DNA from: Gigaspora margarita
Taxonomy: Eukaryota > Glomeromycota > Glomeromycetes > Diversisporales > Gigasporaceae
DNA: 64,000 nt
Assembly (NCBI GenBank): GCA_009809945.1
Contig: WTPW01000980.1
Location: 56,117 to 120,116, forward strand
Reading direction: 5' to 3'
Part shown: positions 21,293 through 31,192 of the stretch, piece by piece
Layout of the letters: every line of letters begins with the position of its first letter
How positions within the stretch are numbered: the stretch's first letter is position 1
Program-made: the position numbers and the translations under genes
Notes under the pieces: generated by a model
Database searches by the model: none
The model's input: only the letters and a program-made list of their open reading frames with translations
What the model was told of the DNA's origin: nothing

Positions 21293-22668
21293 TTTGCTAC
21301 AATTTAATGAAGTACATCTATAACCATTCTGGTTTTTAATCCTTTTCCAAAAAACTGACCAGTTGAAGCAAGGTTCGTCTGGCCCCTGTTCTAGTGCTAA
21401 AGTTACTTTGAAAAGATGCCAATCTGCCGCATTCCAGAGATCAAAAGCTTTCCTTAAAAATTCTCTTATGGGTTTTTCGATTAGGATATTCTTCCAANAT
21501 GGAAGAAAATTAAANCTTGATTGGTGATCNAAAGAGAACTCTGGAGTGTTTGAGTTTTTTGAAGCTTCTTTAACGAACTTGTCTACCTTTTCATTCCAGA
21601 AAACCCCGCTATGGCTTTTGACTTTCCTTAGCTGTAGTTCGATACTTTTAAGTTGAATTATCTCACATATTTTTGTCACGAGTAAGAAATTTTTTCCTTT
21701 AGCCGCTTGTAGTGAGATTTGTCCTTCTTTGCTCTTTCAATACTGAAGATAGCTGTCACACTATCTGTGAAAATCATGATCTTGCTATTTCTGGGTGCTG
21801 TGAGAAGAGCGAACCAAATTGCTGCCAACTCAGGCTTGGATGATGTGGGCCAACTATCTAGTTTAACTGCATATTCTATTAAAGCTCTATCACTATCTAN
21901 ATCTATCTGTATCCAACCTGCACACATCTTACTGTTATGTTCTATGCCTAATAATGATCCATCAGTATAAAATACCAAGTTNCTTCTCTCCTCCTCGATG
22001 TTTCTTTTTAGAAACATAGCCAAGTTTCCTTCCATACTTTCTGAAAAGTGTTGGTTTCTAATGAATTCAAACTCCTCTGGGGTTTCGATTTTAATCTGAT
22101 TTCCCATCCTTGTTTCTGCACCGGTTGCTACTTGGTTTTCCAGGATAAACTTACTATCAAAGACCGAAATATGGCAAGGTACTTCTCTGACTCTATTTCT
22201 ATATCCTATTTTAGACAAAACTCCTACTACTTCGTTTGGGTTGATCCATTTAGCACACATACTTTGCCTAGCTTGGTTCGGCTGATTTTGATTACATCCT
22301 GAACATGGGTAGATTAATTGAGTAAGATCAATTATCTTTTCTTCTAGTATCCAATGTTCAGTTAAAACTCGCGCTTTGCCTTTGAGAACTACTCTTCTTA
22401 CTTCTTTATCTTGTGCTTGGTTTTCCCATACTAACCACTCTTTCTTTCGATTGTCTAAAGTTATTTGATATTCTGGTGGAGCGGGTGATAGAAGGTTTGG
22501 CAGTGCAGCCTTAAATTCTGGTCTAACTTCTCGTGTGGCTCTGTTTATAAGTACCGCGTTTTCGATTTTTTTGAACCAATCCGCTTTACGGCCATAGCTT
22601 GATTGCTTTCTTAGATACTTTAATTGGTGCCATAAGATTAGTAGTTCACCTTTTTTGTTTAACAGCTG
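21293..22668 (-). pseudogene. LINE ORF2 connection and RNase H domain
   Basis: The open frame from about 22,668 gives a connection region (RKADWFKKIENAVLI, YPCSGCNQ) followed by RNase H. The four acidic positions are visible: YTDGSL (D), SSKPELAAIWFAL (E), FTDSVTAI (D) and FWNEKVDKF (D). RNase H removes the RNA strand after first-strand synthesis. A one-base frameshift lies near 21,678 (between KEKIS and VTKIC) and another near 22,665 at the join to the RT part. Five N bases fall here, at 21,498, 21,515, 21,530, 21,900 and 21,982. Confidence 0.88.
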
Positions 22669-23638
22669 GTGTAAGTAGAAAAGGCTGAGATGTCTGAGGC
22701 TTTTGAAAGCCCTGTAAAAAGTTTTTTCCCTAGTATGTCTTTAATACGCGGTCCTGTTCCTTCTATCTTCCAAGAGGTATCTGGCAGATGAAATTCCAAA
22801 TTTAACTCCTTTGCTTTACTCAGAGCTAAACAAATTAAGTTGGTTTTCCATATGCTTTTTGAGCTCTTAGCATCCGCACTTGAAATTTTTTCTTCTACAC
22901 ATCCAGCCTGCAGAAGGCCTTGTCTTAATCTTAACTCTAGCACTTCTTTTCCACGACCTGATGAATTCAGTTCTTTGGTAATGTTTGCTACCTGCATGGT
23001 TAAAAGCTCTTGCCATAGAAGCTTACAATTAACCATGATTTTGTATGTGATAATGTAGTTTCCAATCGTACTTGGCAGATCTATCTTGTTTTTTAAAAAC
23101 CTTAAATATGGCTGCTGGATTCTGTAGAGCGCTTGCTGTGTTAAGTGGGAAGTTTGTAGCAGGTATGCAAGTTTGGGTACCAGAAACATATTGTTTATAT
23201 AGGTTAGTTGGCTTATAGTAAGCTTTTTGCTGTATAATGCTCTAACTGTTTGGCATGTAATTTCCTTTGCCTTTTTGACTAATATTGCCTCCTTTAGGCT
23301 TGAGTTGAAATAAATTCCCAAAAATCGCACCAGAGTGTCCTTTTCCTCAGCTTTGACCATTTCTTTTGCAATTGTTATTTCACAATTTTCTCTTTTGACT
23401 CTTGGATTGAAAACTGTGAGTTTTGTCTTTTTCGGATTAATGTTGATATTGTTAATCTTGTAAAACTCTTCTGCTGTGTCCAGGGTAATTTGCATTTGTT
23501 GATTGGAGCTAGCTAACCAAGTTGTGTCATCGGCATATGCTAATACTGCCTGCCTTATACTCTGGTTTATTGTTTTATTTCTTCTAATGTCCTTTGGTAT
23601 CTGCACTTCCATACTATATCCCAGATTTTTGTTGTTTT
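22659..23638 (-). pseudogene. LINE reverse transcriptase, catalytic motif C and thumb
   Basis: Resumes directly after the hAT-like element. 'QAVLAYADDTTWLASS' carries the YADD catalytic aspartates of RT motif C; 'INPKKTKLTVF' and 'VRFLGIYFN' match motifs D and E. The thumb follows to about 22,660, where a frameshift gives a TAA. Upstream residues (NLGYSMEVQIP) join in frame with the segment at 25,096-25,562 because the interruption (1,441 bp plus 8) is a multiple of three. Confidence 0.9.
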
Positions 23639-23646
23639 GTATACAT
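23639..23646. repeat. Target duplication GTATACAT (left)
   Basis: Identical to 25,088-25,095. The sequence belongs to LINE ORF2. Confidence 0.9.
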
Positions 23647-23664
23647 TAGGCTTCCGCAAGGGCT

Positions 23665-23880
23665 CGGGCTACCCACGGGTACCCTGAGGGTAGTACCACA
23701 CAGACCGGGTGAGGGTATCAATTTTTGGGCCCTAGGGTAAGGGTAAGGGCTCAACGTCACTAAGCCCTAGGCTTTGGGCTACCTGTGAGTACCCTGAGGG
23801 TAGTACCATACGGATCGGGTTAGAGTATTAATTTTCGGGCATTAGGGTAAGGGTAAGGGCTCAGAGTATTAAGCTCTTGT
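23665..23880. repeat. Tandem duplication of about 110 bp in the element's subterminal region
   Basis: 'gtaccctgagggtagtacca', 'atcaatttttgggc' and 'tagggtaagggtaagggctc' occur in the same order twice. Confidence 0.8.
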
Positions 23881-24059
23881 ATGGCTAAAGAAGCAACGTA
23901 CCCTACCCTTGTACCTATGAATACCCAATACTAAAACAACCCAATCATAATTCAGGTTCTATACCGATATCAAATGTTACACATTAGATTATCTATATAT
24001 ATAAATCGGCTTTTTTTTCTTTGGTTTAATTATAAATAATAACGCGAATGTCTTTAACT

Positions 24060-24262
24060 ACGTACGCATTAATCACTAACGCACCAACTATCAACGCACT
24101 AATTACCAACGCACTAATATCAACGCACTAATTACCAACATACTAATACTAATTACCAACACATTAAATACTAACGCACTATTACCAACGCGCTAATTAC
24201 CAATGCACGCACTAATTACCAACGCTAATTACTAGCATACTAAGCTACCAACGCACTAAGCT
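24060..24262. repeat. AACGCACTAATTACC minisatellite
   Basis: About 13 imperfect copies of a 13-16 bp unit in the centre of the hAT-like element. Confidence 0.85.
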
Positions 24263-25095
24263 GTCAGTGTGAAGAAAAATAGAAGGCTATTAAAAGCCAC
24301 AGTAAGTCAAGATAATAGTATTGCTACGACTTCTTTCGTAATATTATACTAGAACGTTTAAAGCTAATAATACTATGTTAATACCATAGAATTTACTACT
24401 GATATAAGATAACAAAGCAATGGAAGATTTCATGGACAGCGATGTTTTTAATTTAGAATTATATAATGGGACGATGGTCATTAAAATATATTGTATGATC
24501 TTGAAATAAATTTGGGTGGTGAATTTTACCCAGTTCTTTAAGCATATTGTTTTTTTATTTTCTGGGACGATGCACTTAAAATCTGATTGTACAATGCTGA
24601 AGGCATAAAAATATTATTGCGGTCTGCAAAAAAGTGTGCTCCTATGATTTTTGTGATAATGATTAAAGGAAATATATTTAATCAATAATATTTATAACAT
24701 ATCTCTATGTATTCGAAAATATTTGAAGTTCTCTTAGAATTAGAAAATCGTCTGATTTTACTTTAAATCATAATCTGCAGAGATTACACAAACCGTTATA
24801 GAAAAAGTTTATGCCCACTACTAACAAAGAATTTACAAAAGATGTGAACCATAATTTTTGATTTTGTATTAGTTTTTATAATTTGCTAACAAGTTAGTTT
24901 ATAATCCACTTGCNGGTATCTTTGCAGGTATCTTTTTGGGTNGTTCGGAGGGTACCCTNNGCNGGTACNGGTACTGGATTCTGAACCCTAGGGCAAGGGT
25001 AGGGCCCGGATAGTTGAGCCCTTTTATAGGCGGGTAGGGTTAGGGTATTGCTAGTACCCGGCCCTACCTGGCCCTTGCGGAAGCCTAGTATACAT

Positions 25096-25562
25096 ACTAA
25101 GAGTGGATTGTAAAAAATTCACCAAATTAAAGGGGACAGAACTTTCCCTTGGTCGATCCCATCTTCTGCACAGATACTATTATTTAAGCCAAAAGCGGTA
25201 ATTACTTTAATCTCCCTTTTGCAGAACAAGTTTAAAATAAATTTAATTGTCATTGCTGGAATTTTAATGCATTTAAGCGCCAGCTCCAATGATGCTAAGG
25301 AAACTGAATCAAATGCCTTTCGCATATCCTGTAAAACTATCCATAGTTCCTTATTGCTTTCTCTTGCATCTTCGATTAATCCATTGAGAATGTTAATGGG
25401 GGTGCTTGTAGAGTTTCCCGGTAGTCCTGCGTAATTATATCCTTTTAATATAGAGTTGTTTACAAAGACTTTTGCTATCCTTTTATTTAAAACTCTGGTT
25501 ACACATTTCCAGAAGGTTTCCAAAAGAGCTATAGGTCTTATGTTCCCAAAGTAAAGTCCCAT
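25096..25562 (-). pseudogene. LINE reverse transcriptase, motifs 2 to B
   Basis: 'NIRPIALLETFWKCVTRVL' corresponds to RT block 2 (RPI.LL....K). 'LQDMRKAFDSVS' carries the motif A aspartates and 'GIDQGKVLSPLIW' is motif B. An in-frame TGA at 25,119-25,121 follows LIW where arginine is usual in this family (WRIFYDPLL type); IFYNPLL then continues in frame up to the hAT insertion. The segment is joined to the upstream one by a frameshift at about 25,550. Confidence 0.9.
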
Positions 25563-26599
25563 TCGCCTGATTTAGAGATTGGATAAATTTGTGCTTTTTT
25601 CCATTTTTCTGGGATATTCCCTTTCTTTAAACACAAGCTTGCAAATCTTCTAAACCACAATTGAGTTTCCAGATTTGCTCCTTTAATGAGAGCATAACCA
25701 ATTCCTGATATTCCCGGAGCTGATTTTGAGTTTACTTCTGTTAAGGTCTGGAACCATTCTTTTTCATCTATTACTCTATTTAACTCTTTATATATGCCCT
25801 CATTTATCCACTCCTGTGGTTTGTAAATTTCTTTCCACTTGTCTGGTAAGTCTTCTAAGCTTGTATTTCTCTTCTTATATTGAGACTGGAAAAAGGCCTG
25901 AGTCTGATTTTTCACTTCTGTAGCATGTGTTATCAGATTCTCCTCTTTTTGATCTAAGACTCTGTCAATTTTTATTTTGTTATAAGGACGGTCAAGTAAA
26001 CTGTTTAACATTTTACCCTGTTCATTTTGTATACGTTTACAGCGTAGTTCGATAAAATTTTTGATCTCCTTCAGGTTGGTCGCTTCTTTTTCATTTTGCC
26101 AACGCTTGTTCAAAATGAACCACCAGCCCTTTAGGTCTTGTAACCATAGCCTAATTTCTGCTACATCTGTACTGTTTATGAGGTGGATCCCAATTTCATG
26201 ACGAATGTTAATTTCATGAAGTTGCCTATTTGATCTTTCAAAGATTTTAGACCATTCTGTTCTCTGTATTGAGTCTATACATTTTTTAATTTCTCGGCTA
26301 ATCTGACTTAGAGAAAAAGTGTCCTGATGTAGATCAGTTCTACGTGTCTTAGAATTCACTTTGCCTTTTCCCGGTGAGGACAATATTCTTTTAGTAGGGA
26401 AGTTTCATTTTGCTGCGAACAGAAATCCTTCTTCAAAGGAATCCCACATTTTGTTTAAGTTGTCCACAGTACTGTCTAATTCTTCCCAGCTTGGCAAATT
26501 TAGACTTTGAATAATTTTCCGTTTCTTGAGAAAGTTCGTGAGATCTTCTCTATAATCGTCCCAATTTTCCTTTGAAGCTTTGTCTAATAAGAAAATTGT
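25538..26599 (-). pseudogene. LINE ORF2 linker and N-terminal reverse transcriptase
   Basis: This segment is in the same frame as the endonuclease, but interrupted by TGA codons at 26,600-26,602 and 26,405-26,407. The linker is charged and helical. 'VNSKSAPGISGIGYALIK' is RT block 1 and 'WKKAQIYPISKSGEW' matches the K-PIPKKG-type block. It ends in a frameshift near 25,540-25,562. Confidence 0.85.
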
Positions 26600-27480
26600 T
26601 CATTTCTCTTTCGAGGTTTTTTGTGTCAAGTTATATTTATCTATGCTCGGCATTTTAAGATCAAGATTGATTAAGGGTGTCCTATGTTCGCTTTCTGTAA
26701 TCATTTCCATATTTATTATATCTGCCACCTGCAGATCTCTACTTAAGTCGTCTGAGACCCATACTTGATCGATTCTTGAGCTGGATTTGCCATTTGACCA
26801 TGTGAATTTTTGCGTAGTTGGATGCAAAAACTGGAAAGTGTCTATAAAATTCTGATTTTGTAACCATTTGTATAGTGGCAGAATCTTATTGGTATGTGAG
26901 CATATTTGTGGTTCTCTGTCCAGTTTGTTGTCTAAAACATTATTAAAATCCCCCATTATAACAAATTGAGCGTATTTCGTTCTATGTATATATAATTCTA
27001 CTATTTTCTGCTGAATTTGTTTTTGCATCCGTTTGTCGTTTGGAGGTAAATAAACCATGATAAAAATAAGTTCTAATTTTTTAAAGAATAGAGATACTGA
27101 TATAAAGTACTTATTAAATCTTCTAACTCGCCCAATAAATTTCGCTAGGTTATCTTTGAACATAAGAGCTACTCCTGAACCCTTCTTTTTCCCATCATTT
27201 GAACTTGCCCAAAAGCTTTTATAGTCGCTCTCTGAGTTCAGTATAAAAATTCCCTCTTTGCTTGATATATTTGTCTCTGCAATACCTATCACATCTATTT
27301 CTTCTTCTAAAGCCCAGTCTGCTAATGCAACTAACTTATTATTATTACCCTTTAATCCATTAATATTATGACAAATAATTTTAAGATTGAGATCGTTACG
27401 AATATTTTTTCCTGTAACGTGTCTCCTGACAAAGGAATTCTTTCCTTTGCCCTTTGTTGTTGGGAGGCCCTTTGCAAATA
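26600..27480 (-). pseudogene. LINE ORF2 AP-like endonuclease domain
   Basis: Nicks target DNA to prime reverse transcription. Motifs in order: 'IICHNINGL' (N), 'VIGIAETN' (E), 'GSGVALMFKD', 'MVYLPPND', 'VIMGDFNNVLD' (DxN), 'FTWSNGKSSSRIDQVWVS' and 'SEHRTPLINL'. The last normally reads SDH, so the D is replaced by E here. The frame is open from before 27,470 and overlaps the ORF1 end in another frame. No clear ATG marks its start, so translation may depend on reinitiation or frameshifting. It stops at a TGA (KEK-stop). Confidence 0.9.
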
Positions 27481-29063
27481 TTAGGAGTGATTTGGCGGGT
27501 CTATATACCTCTCTCTGCTTTCCAAAAGAGTAAGCCTTTCAAGAATTTCCCTTAACAAATCCACACTTTCTACTGGTTGTGCGTCAACTTCTTTTGACTT
27601 CTGGAACCTTTTGTGGTGATTTTGTTGACTAATGCCTCTTTTGTTTTGGTCTTTCTCTACTGATCTAATGTTGTTTAAAGCTTGATATGGTCTTTTTAGG
27701 TGGGCTCGCTCATTAAAGGGTTGGACTCTTCTGATATTTTCTTTTTGTGATAGCTCCTTCGGATGCACGATTTGTTCTTCTATCACCATTCCATTTTCTT
27801 CTTCACTTTGCTTTGCCTTATCATAGTGAAAGAAGCTATTTTTTAATCGATTTGTATCTTTATCTGTTAGAATTCTACTGCCTGTATGTGTGTAAAGCCA
27901 ATCCAACTTGGTGTCATAATAATACAGGCCTGCTTCCTGTGCTTTTAGCATATCCTGTTCTGATTCAAAGAAAATATGGGCCTTGTCTCTTGGATTACCA
28001 TTTCAGTTTTTAAGAATATGTATTGCTTTGACTTTGAATTTTCTGAGCTGTCTAAGTAGCAAGATGTCCATAGCCGTTTTAGGTATGTTTTGTAATATGG
28101 CTTTGAATCTGTTTCTTCTTTCTAGTTCATTTAGGTCAAATTTTCCTGCTGTTATTCTATATGTTTTCCCTTGATCAAGGTGTATCGACCAAGCTCCTTT
28201 CAGCAAATCCTCTCCTCTTTTGTCTTTAATTAAAATTTGGATATATGCTGCTTTAGACGCAAAACTTGTGTGCCACTCCAGTATAGTTGCTGGTCCATAG
28301 TAGTCCAACCACCTTTTTATTTCTCTTGATTCCATTTTTTTAGGAAGATCCCACAGAGTAAAACAATAATAATCTTCCTTTCTTCNGTATGCTCTGAAAT
28401 TTNCTTTNGGGGCCCAANNTGAATTGTAGATNTCTTCATNGTTTTTAGNCTTTTTAATTTTGCTTTCATTATATGGTTTTGCCTGTGTAATCTTTGCTTT
28501 TTCTTTGAGGTTGTCTAGCAAACCATAGTCTAACGTACCACATTCATTTAATATTAATGTGTCTTTGATTTTATCCTTTTCACTCGGTGCTTCTAAATTT
28601 GGTTCTTTCATGTTATCATGTCCTCTTTTACGTTGATTCTCTGTTATTCTTGATGATTCATTTGTTGTAAAATTGGCAACTTTCAACGAAGCTTTGTTTA
28701 GCTTCTCTTTTTCTTCTATCAGCTCCATAGGTTTTAGGGAGACCGTCTTGTTTTCTTCTAAAACTAATTCCATTGGTTTAAAGTGGTCGTCTTGTTTTCA
28801 TCATTACTTGTTATTTCTTTTTGATTTATAAGGCTGAGTTCCTCTTCTGATAATGCCTGGTTTCTTGTCTTTTTGTGTTCTGCCCAGTTGTAACATTCGA
28901 TTATGTTACGTATTGTAACAATTAAATGCAAATCTTTCGTACCCAAGTACTTTGCAATGTTACCATCTTTCTCTAATGTAATTACTTTTTGTTGACTATA
29001 AAGAAGTTCTTTTTCTTCTTTTGTCTTGTCAAAAAAATTTTTGTATTTTCCTAATGCTAACAT
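27481..29063 (-). pseudogene. LINE ORF1 (gag-like RNA-binding protein)
   Basis: Starts at ATG 29,063 (MLALGKYKNFF) after the leader and would give about 527 residues. The part around 28,000-28,400 (DYYCFTLWDLPKKM, IKRWLDYYGPATILEW, AAYIQILIKDKRGEDLL) has the look of an RRM-like fold, and the C-terminal third is basic and Gln/Asn-rich. LINE ORF1 proteins coat the element RNA; the assignment rests on position and composition. A frameshift lies near 28,765 and an in-frame TGA at 28,003-28,005 (KN-stop-NGNP). N bases at 28,386-28,449. Stop TAA at 27,481. Confidence 0.75.
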
Positions 29064-29458
29064 ACTTCTAAGTTATTTACGTGTTTGTTGTTTTTCTATA
29101 TATCACGTGCTTAGACGTTCTTTAGCTTGATTTGACGCGTAATATTTGTTTACTTGTTTGTTTGTTTACTCCCGATTTGATCGATCGAAAGGGATCTGCT
29201 GTGCAGGGTTTTTGCAATTCCCCCAAATTTTCAAAATTTTCTAAAATTTCTTTGCGAAAAGCCCTAAATTCCTCTTAATGTATTGATTACACCTGTTTTT
29301 TCTCAAGATAGTTCTATTAGACTAATGTTTATTTTACACTAGTTTTCCTTTATCTTAGTTGAGTTAGGTGTGCTTTTTAGTAAGAATTTTGTCTATACTG
29401 TTGTGTTCTTTTCCTCCGTTTTTAGAATTGATGATCAGCGGAAAAAGTTTAAGACAAT
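29064..29458 (-). other. LINE 5' leader
   Basis: Non-coding sequence between the right target duplication and the ORF1 ATG, including 'aaacaaacaaacaagtaaac'. An internal promoter is expected for LINEs, but no motif is recognised. Confidence 0.55.
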
Positions 29459-29476
29459 TGTTTACTTAGTGCAATT
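29459..29476. repeat. LINE target site duplication, right copy (18 bp)
   Basis: Exact repeat of 20,370-20,387. It is followed by AATTAGTAAAATTTT, the usual continuation of the palindromic satellite. Confidence 0.9.
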
Positions 29477-29622
29477 AATTAGTAAAATTTTAAGTAAAAT
29501 AATATTTTTTAGATTTTTAACATTTATCACTAGTGCAATGCATCACTACCCCCTGATCGACCAATCATTTTGTTTGTTTTGATTTTATATTAATTAAAAC
29601 AAAACAAATAGTAGCTGAATTA
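29477..29622. repeat. Palindromic satellite fragment on the right of the LINE
   Basis: 'attagtaaaattttaagta' matches the satellite unit where the LINE landed. The rest is AT-rich spacer. Confidence 0.5.
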
Positions 29623-29625
29623 TAA

Positions 29626-29851
29626 GGCTATGCAAATTAAATTAGTTGATTCTCGTCACATAGAACAAACAAATTGGACCCGCTCGGCTTGCAAAAAATG
29701 TTATATTTAAAAAATTTTTTAATATAAAAAATTTTTATAAATTTTTTTTCATACAAGAATAAAAAAAATTTTATATAGAAAAAAATTTTAACTTCTCTAA
29801 AAAAATGACCTGCCCGGGTGACGAGAATCAATTTTATTAGTTTGCATAGCC
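29626..29851. mobile_element. PIF/Harbinger-like MITE (TAA duplication)
   Basis: Inverted arms GGCTATGCAAATTAAATTAG and CTAATAAAATTGATTCTCGTC-type counterpart; the ends are GGCTATGCAAA and TTTGCATAGCC. TAA flanks both sides (29,623-29,625 and 29,852-29,854), as for PIF/Harbinger. The frame at 29,637-29,831 (-) is contained in it. A longer relative is at 61,027. Confidence 0.75.
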
Positions 29852-29854
29852 TAA

Positions 29855-30267
29855 TTAGGATTAGGGTTCAGCAGGGCAAGGGTTAGGGTTTGGCAGAACA
29901 AGAGTTAGAAGCTCTCCTAATCCAAAATTTCACAAGGAATTTTTTTTGTAAAGAAAAAAGTGTAGTTTCTTAGTCAAACTTTTAAGTTAAAAGCGATTTT
30001 TAAAAAAAGATTATTTTGTTTTGATTTTACATTAAACATGATCCTGCATCCCAATTGGTCAATCAGAGTAGCAATGCATCACACTAGCAATGAATAATAA
30101 TTTTCTATTTTTTAATAATTTTATTAATAAAAATTATACAAAATGCTATAATTAGGACTCTAAACAATCTATATGAGCTTATATTTGGGCATTATAGTAA
30201 ATACTTTTTTGGTTAGTACTTTTATATTAATATATATCAGATATATTTCAAATACTAAATAAGAATT
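29855..30267. other. AT-rich spacer with a telomere-like trace
   Basis: 'ggattagggttcagcagggc' and 'aagggttagggtttggcag' at about 29,865-29,905 resemble telomere repeats. A satellite fragment is at about 30,110-30,150. No gene. Confidence 0.4.
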
Positions 30268-30399
30268 TAGGAGTGAGTCAATAGAAATCAAGCAAATTTT
30301 TTTTGTACTTTTTTAAAGTTTAAATTAAAATAATTTAACAAAAACTTAATCAAATTTAATAAATTTTATTTCAAGTTAATTCTATAATTTTATAAAATT

Positions 30400-30413
30400 G
30401 ATTTAAAAAAATT
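30400..30413. repeat. SINE target duplication, left (14 bp)
   Basis: GATTTAAAAAAATT is exactly repeated at 31,311-31,324. Confidence 0.8.
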
Positions 30414-31057
30414 AAGGGTGTGGCGATTTAGAGAAATGGCCAGATTGTTATTCCAAGTGCAGGTCAAAGGTTCAAATCCTACTAACAATGAGAATAAAAA
30501 TTAGGCCTGCATTACAGTAACTGGAGCTCATATTGGTTGGGTAAAAAACTTGTAACCTTGGTTCTACCATCTTGAATAGGAGCTTTCAGGCACAATAGTA
30601 TTGTTATACCAAAAATCCAAAGAACCAAAAAAATAGAACCCATTTGGGAAGTCCTGAATAAGGAGGTAGATCAAGATCTCTAATGGTGATACTATAAATA
30701 AAGTCAGTGCCAGGATCTGAACAAACTTTATAAGAGCAAGAAAGGTATCTAGCAGTTTAGAGTAAACCGGACTGCAAGTATTGGTATAATGCAGATGTAT
30801 TAATTTCTGAAAATCTATAAATGACTATGAAATGGGATGTAGCTATTAAATGGTCTAGATCTAGTTAGACCCAGGTTTGAAAGGACCTGGGTAAGACTAA
30901 TGCAGCATATCATATATGATTTCTCTGGAGAAAATAGTGTAAGGTTGAACTATGTAGAAAGTAGTATAATATATATTCAGACAATTAGAGGGTTTAAATA
31001 GACAACTTCTATAGTTGGGTTGTAAGTATAGCAGCTAGTGTAGAACCTTTGGGCAGA

Positions 31058-31065
31058 CTACTTAT
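31058..31065. repeat. Target duplication CTACTTAT (left)
   Basis: Repeated at 31,193-31,200. The SINE copy at 52-53 kb has the uninterrupted site (cagactacttaaattaga on its own strand). Confidence 0.9.
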
Positions 31066-31192
31066 TAGGGTTCCGCAATTTGATTTGATCTTCAAATATT
31101 TGAATCAAATCAAATTCAAATCAGGGTCAATTTGATTTGATCAAGTTCAAATTGATCCAATATTTGATTTGATTTGAATTTGAGGAACCCTA
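31066..31192. mobile_element. 127-bp hAT MITE, TAGGGTTCC family
   Basis: Ends TAGGGTTCCGCAATTTGAT and TTTGAGGAACCCTA, 8-bp duplication CTACTTAT. The interior is almost entirely TTTGATTTGATC-type repeats in both orientations. It is inserted in the SINE. Confidence 0.9.

Larger units (their letters stand above)
23647..25087. mobile_element. hAT-like non-autonomous element inside the LINE RT gene (1,441 bp)
   Basis: Termini TAGGCTTCCGCAAGGGC and GCCCTTGCGGAAGCCTA are exact inverted repeats, with an 8-bp duplication GTATACAT. Subterminal regions are GGGTACC/AGGGTAAGG-rich on both sides. The centre is AT-rich with a CGCACTAATTACCAA minisatellite. No transposase frame was found. Six N bases lie in 24,914-24,969. 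Confidence 0.9.
20388..29458 (-). mobile_element. LINE (non-LTR retrotransposon), near full length, interrupted
   Basis: On the minus strand the order is: about 395 bp of 5' leader, ORF1, ORF2 (AP endonuclease, reverse transcriptase, RNase H, CCHC knuckle), a short 3' region and an A-rich tail (seen as T-rich 20,388-20,400). A perfect 18-bp target duplication brackets it, so both ends appear intact. Removing the hAT-like element at 23,647-25,087 with its duplication leaves about 7.6 kb. Several stop codons and frameshifts make this copy inactive. An RNase H domain with an AP endonuclease fits the I/R1/Tad-like groups; I cannot choose the clade by eye. Scattered N bases in it suggest collapse of several copies in the assembly. 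Confidence 0.93.

Noticed and set aside
30414..30490. A functional tRNA gene
   Set aside because: The B box is good, but acceptor and anticodon stems do not pair and a second copy shares a long SINE body, so it is a SINE head.
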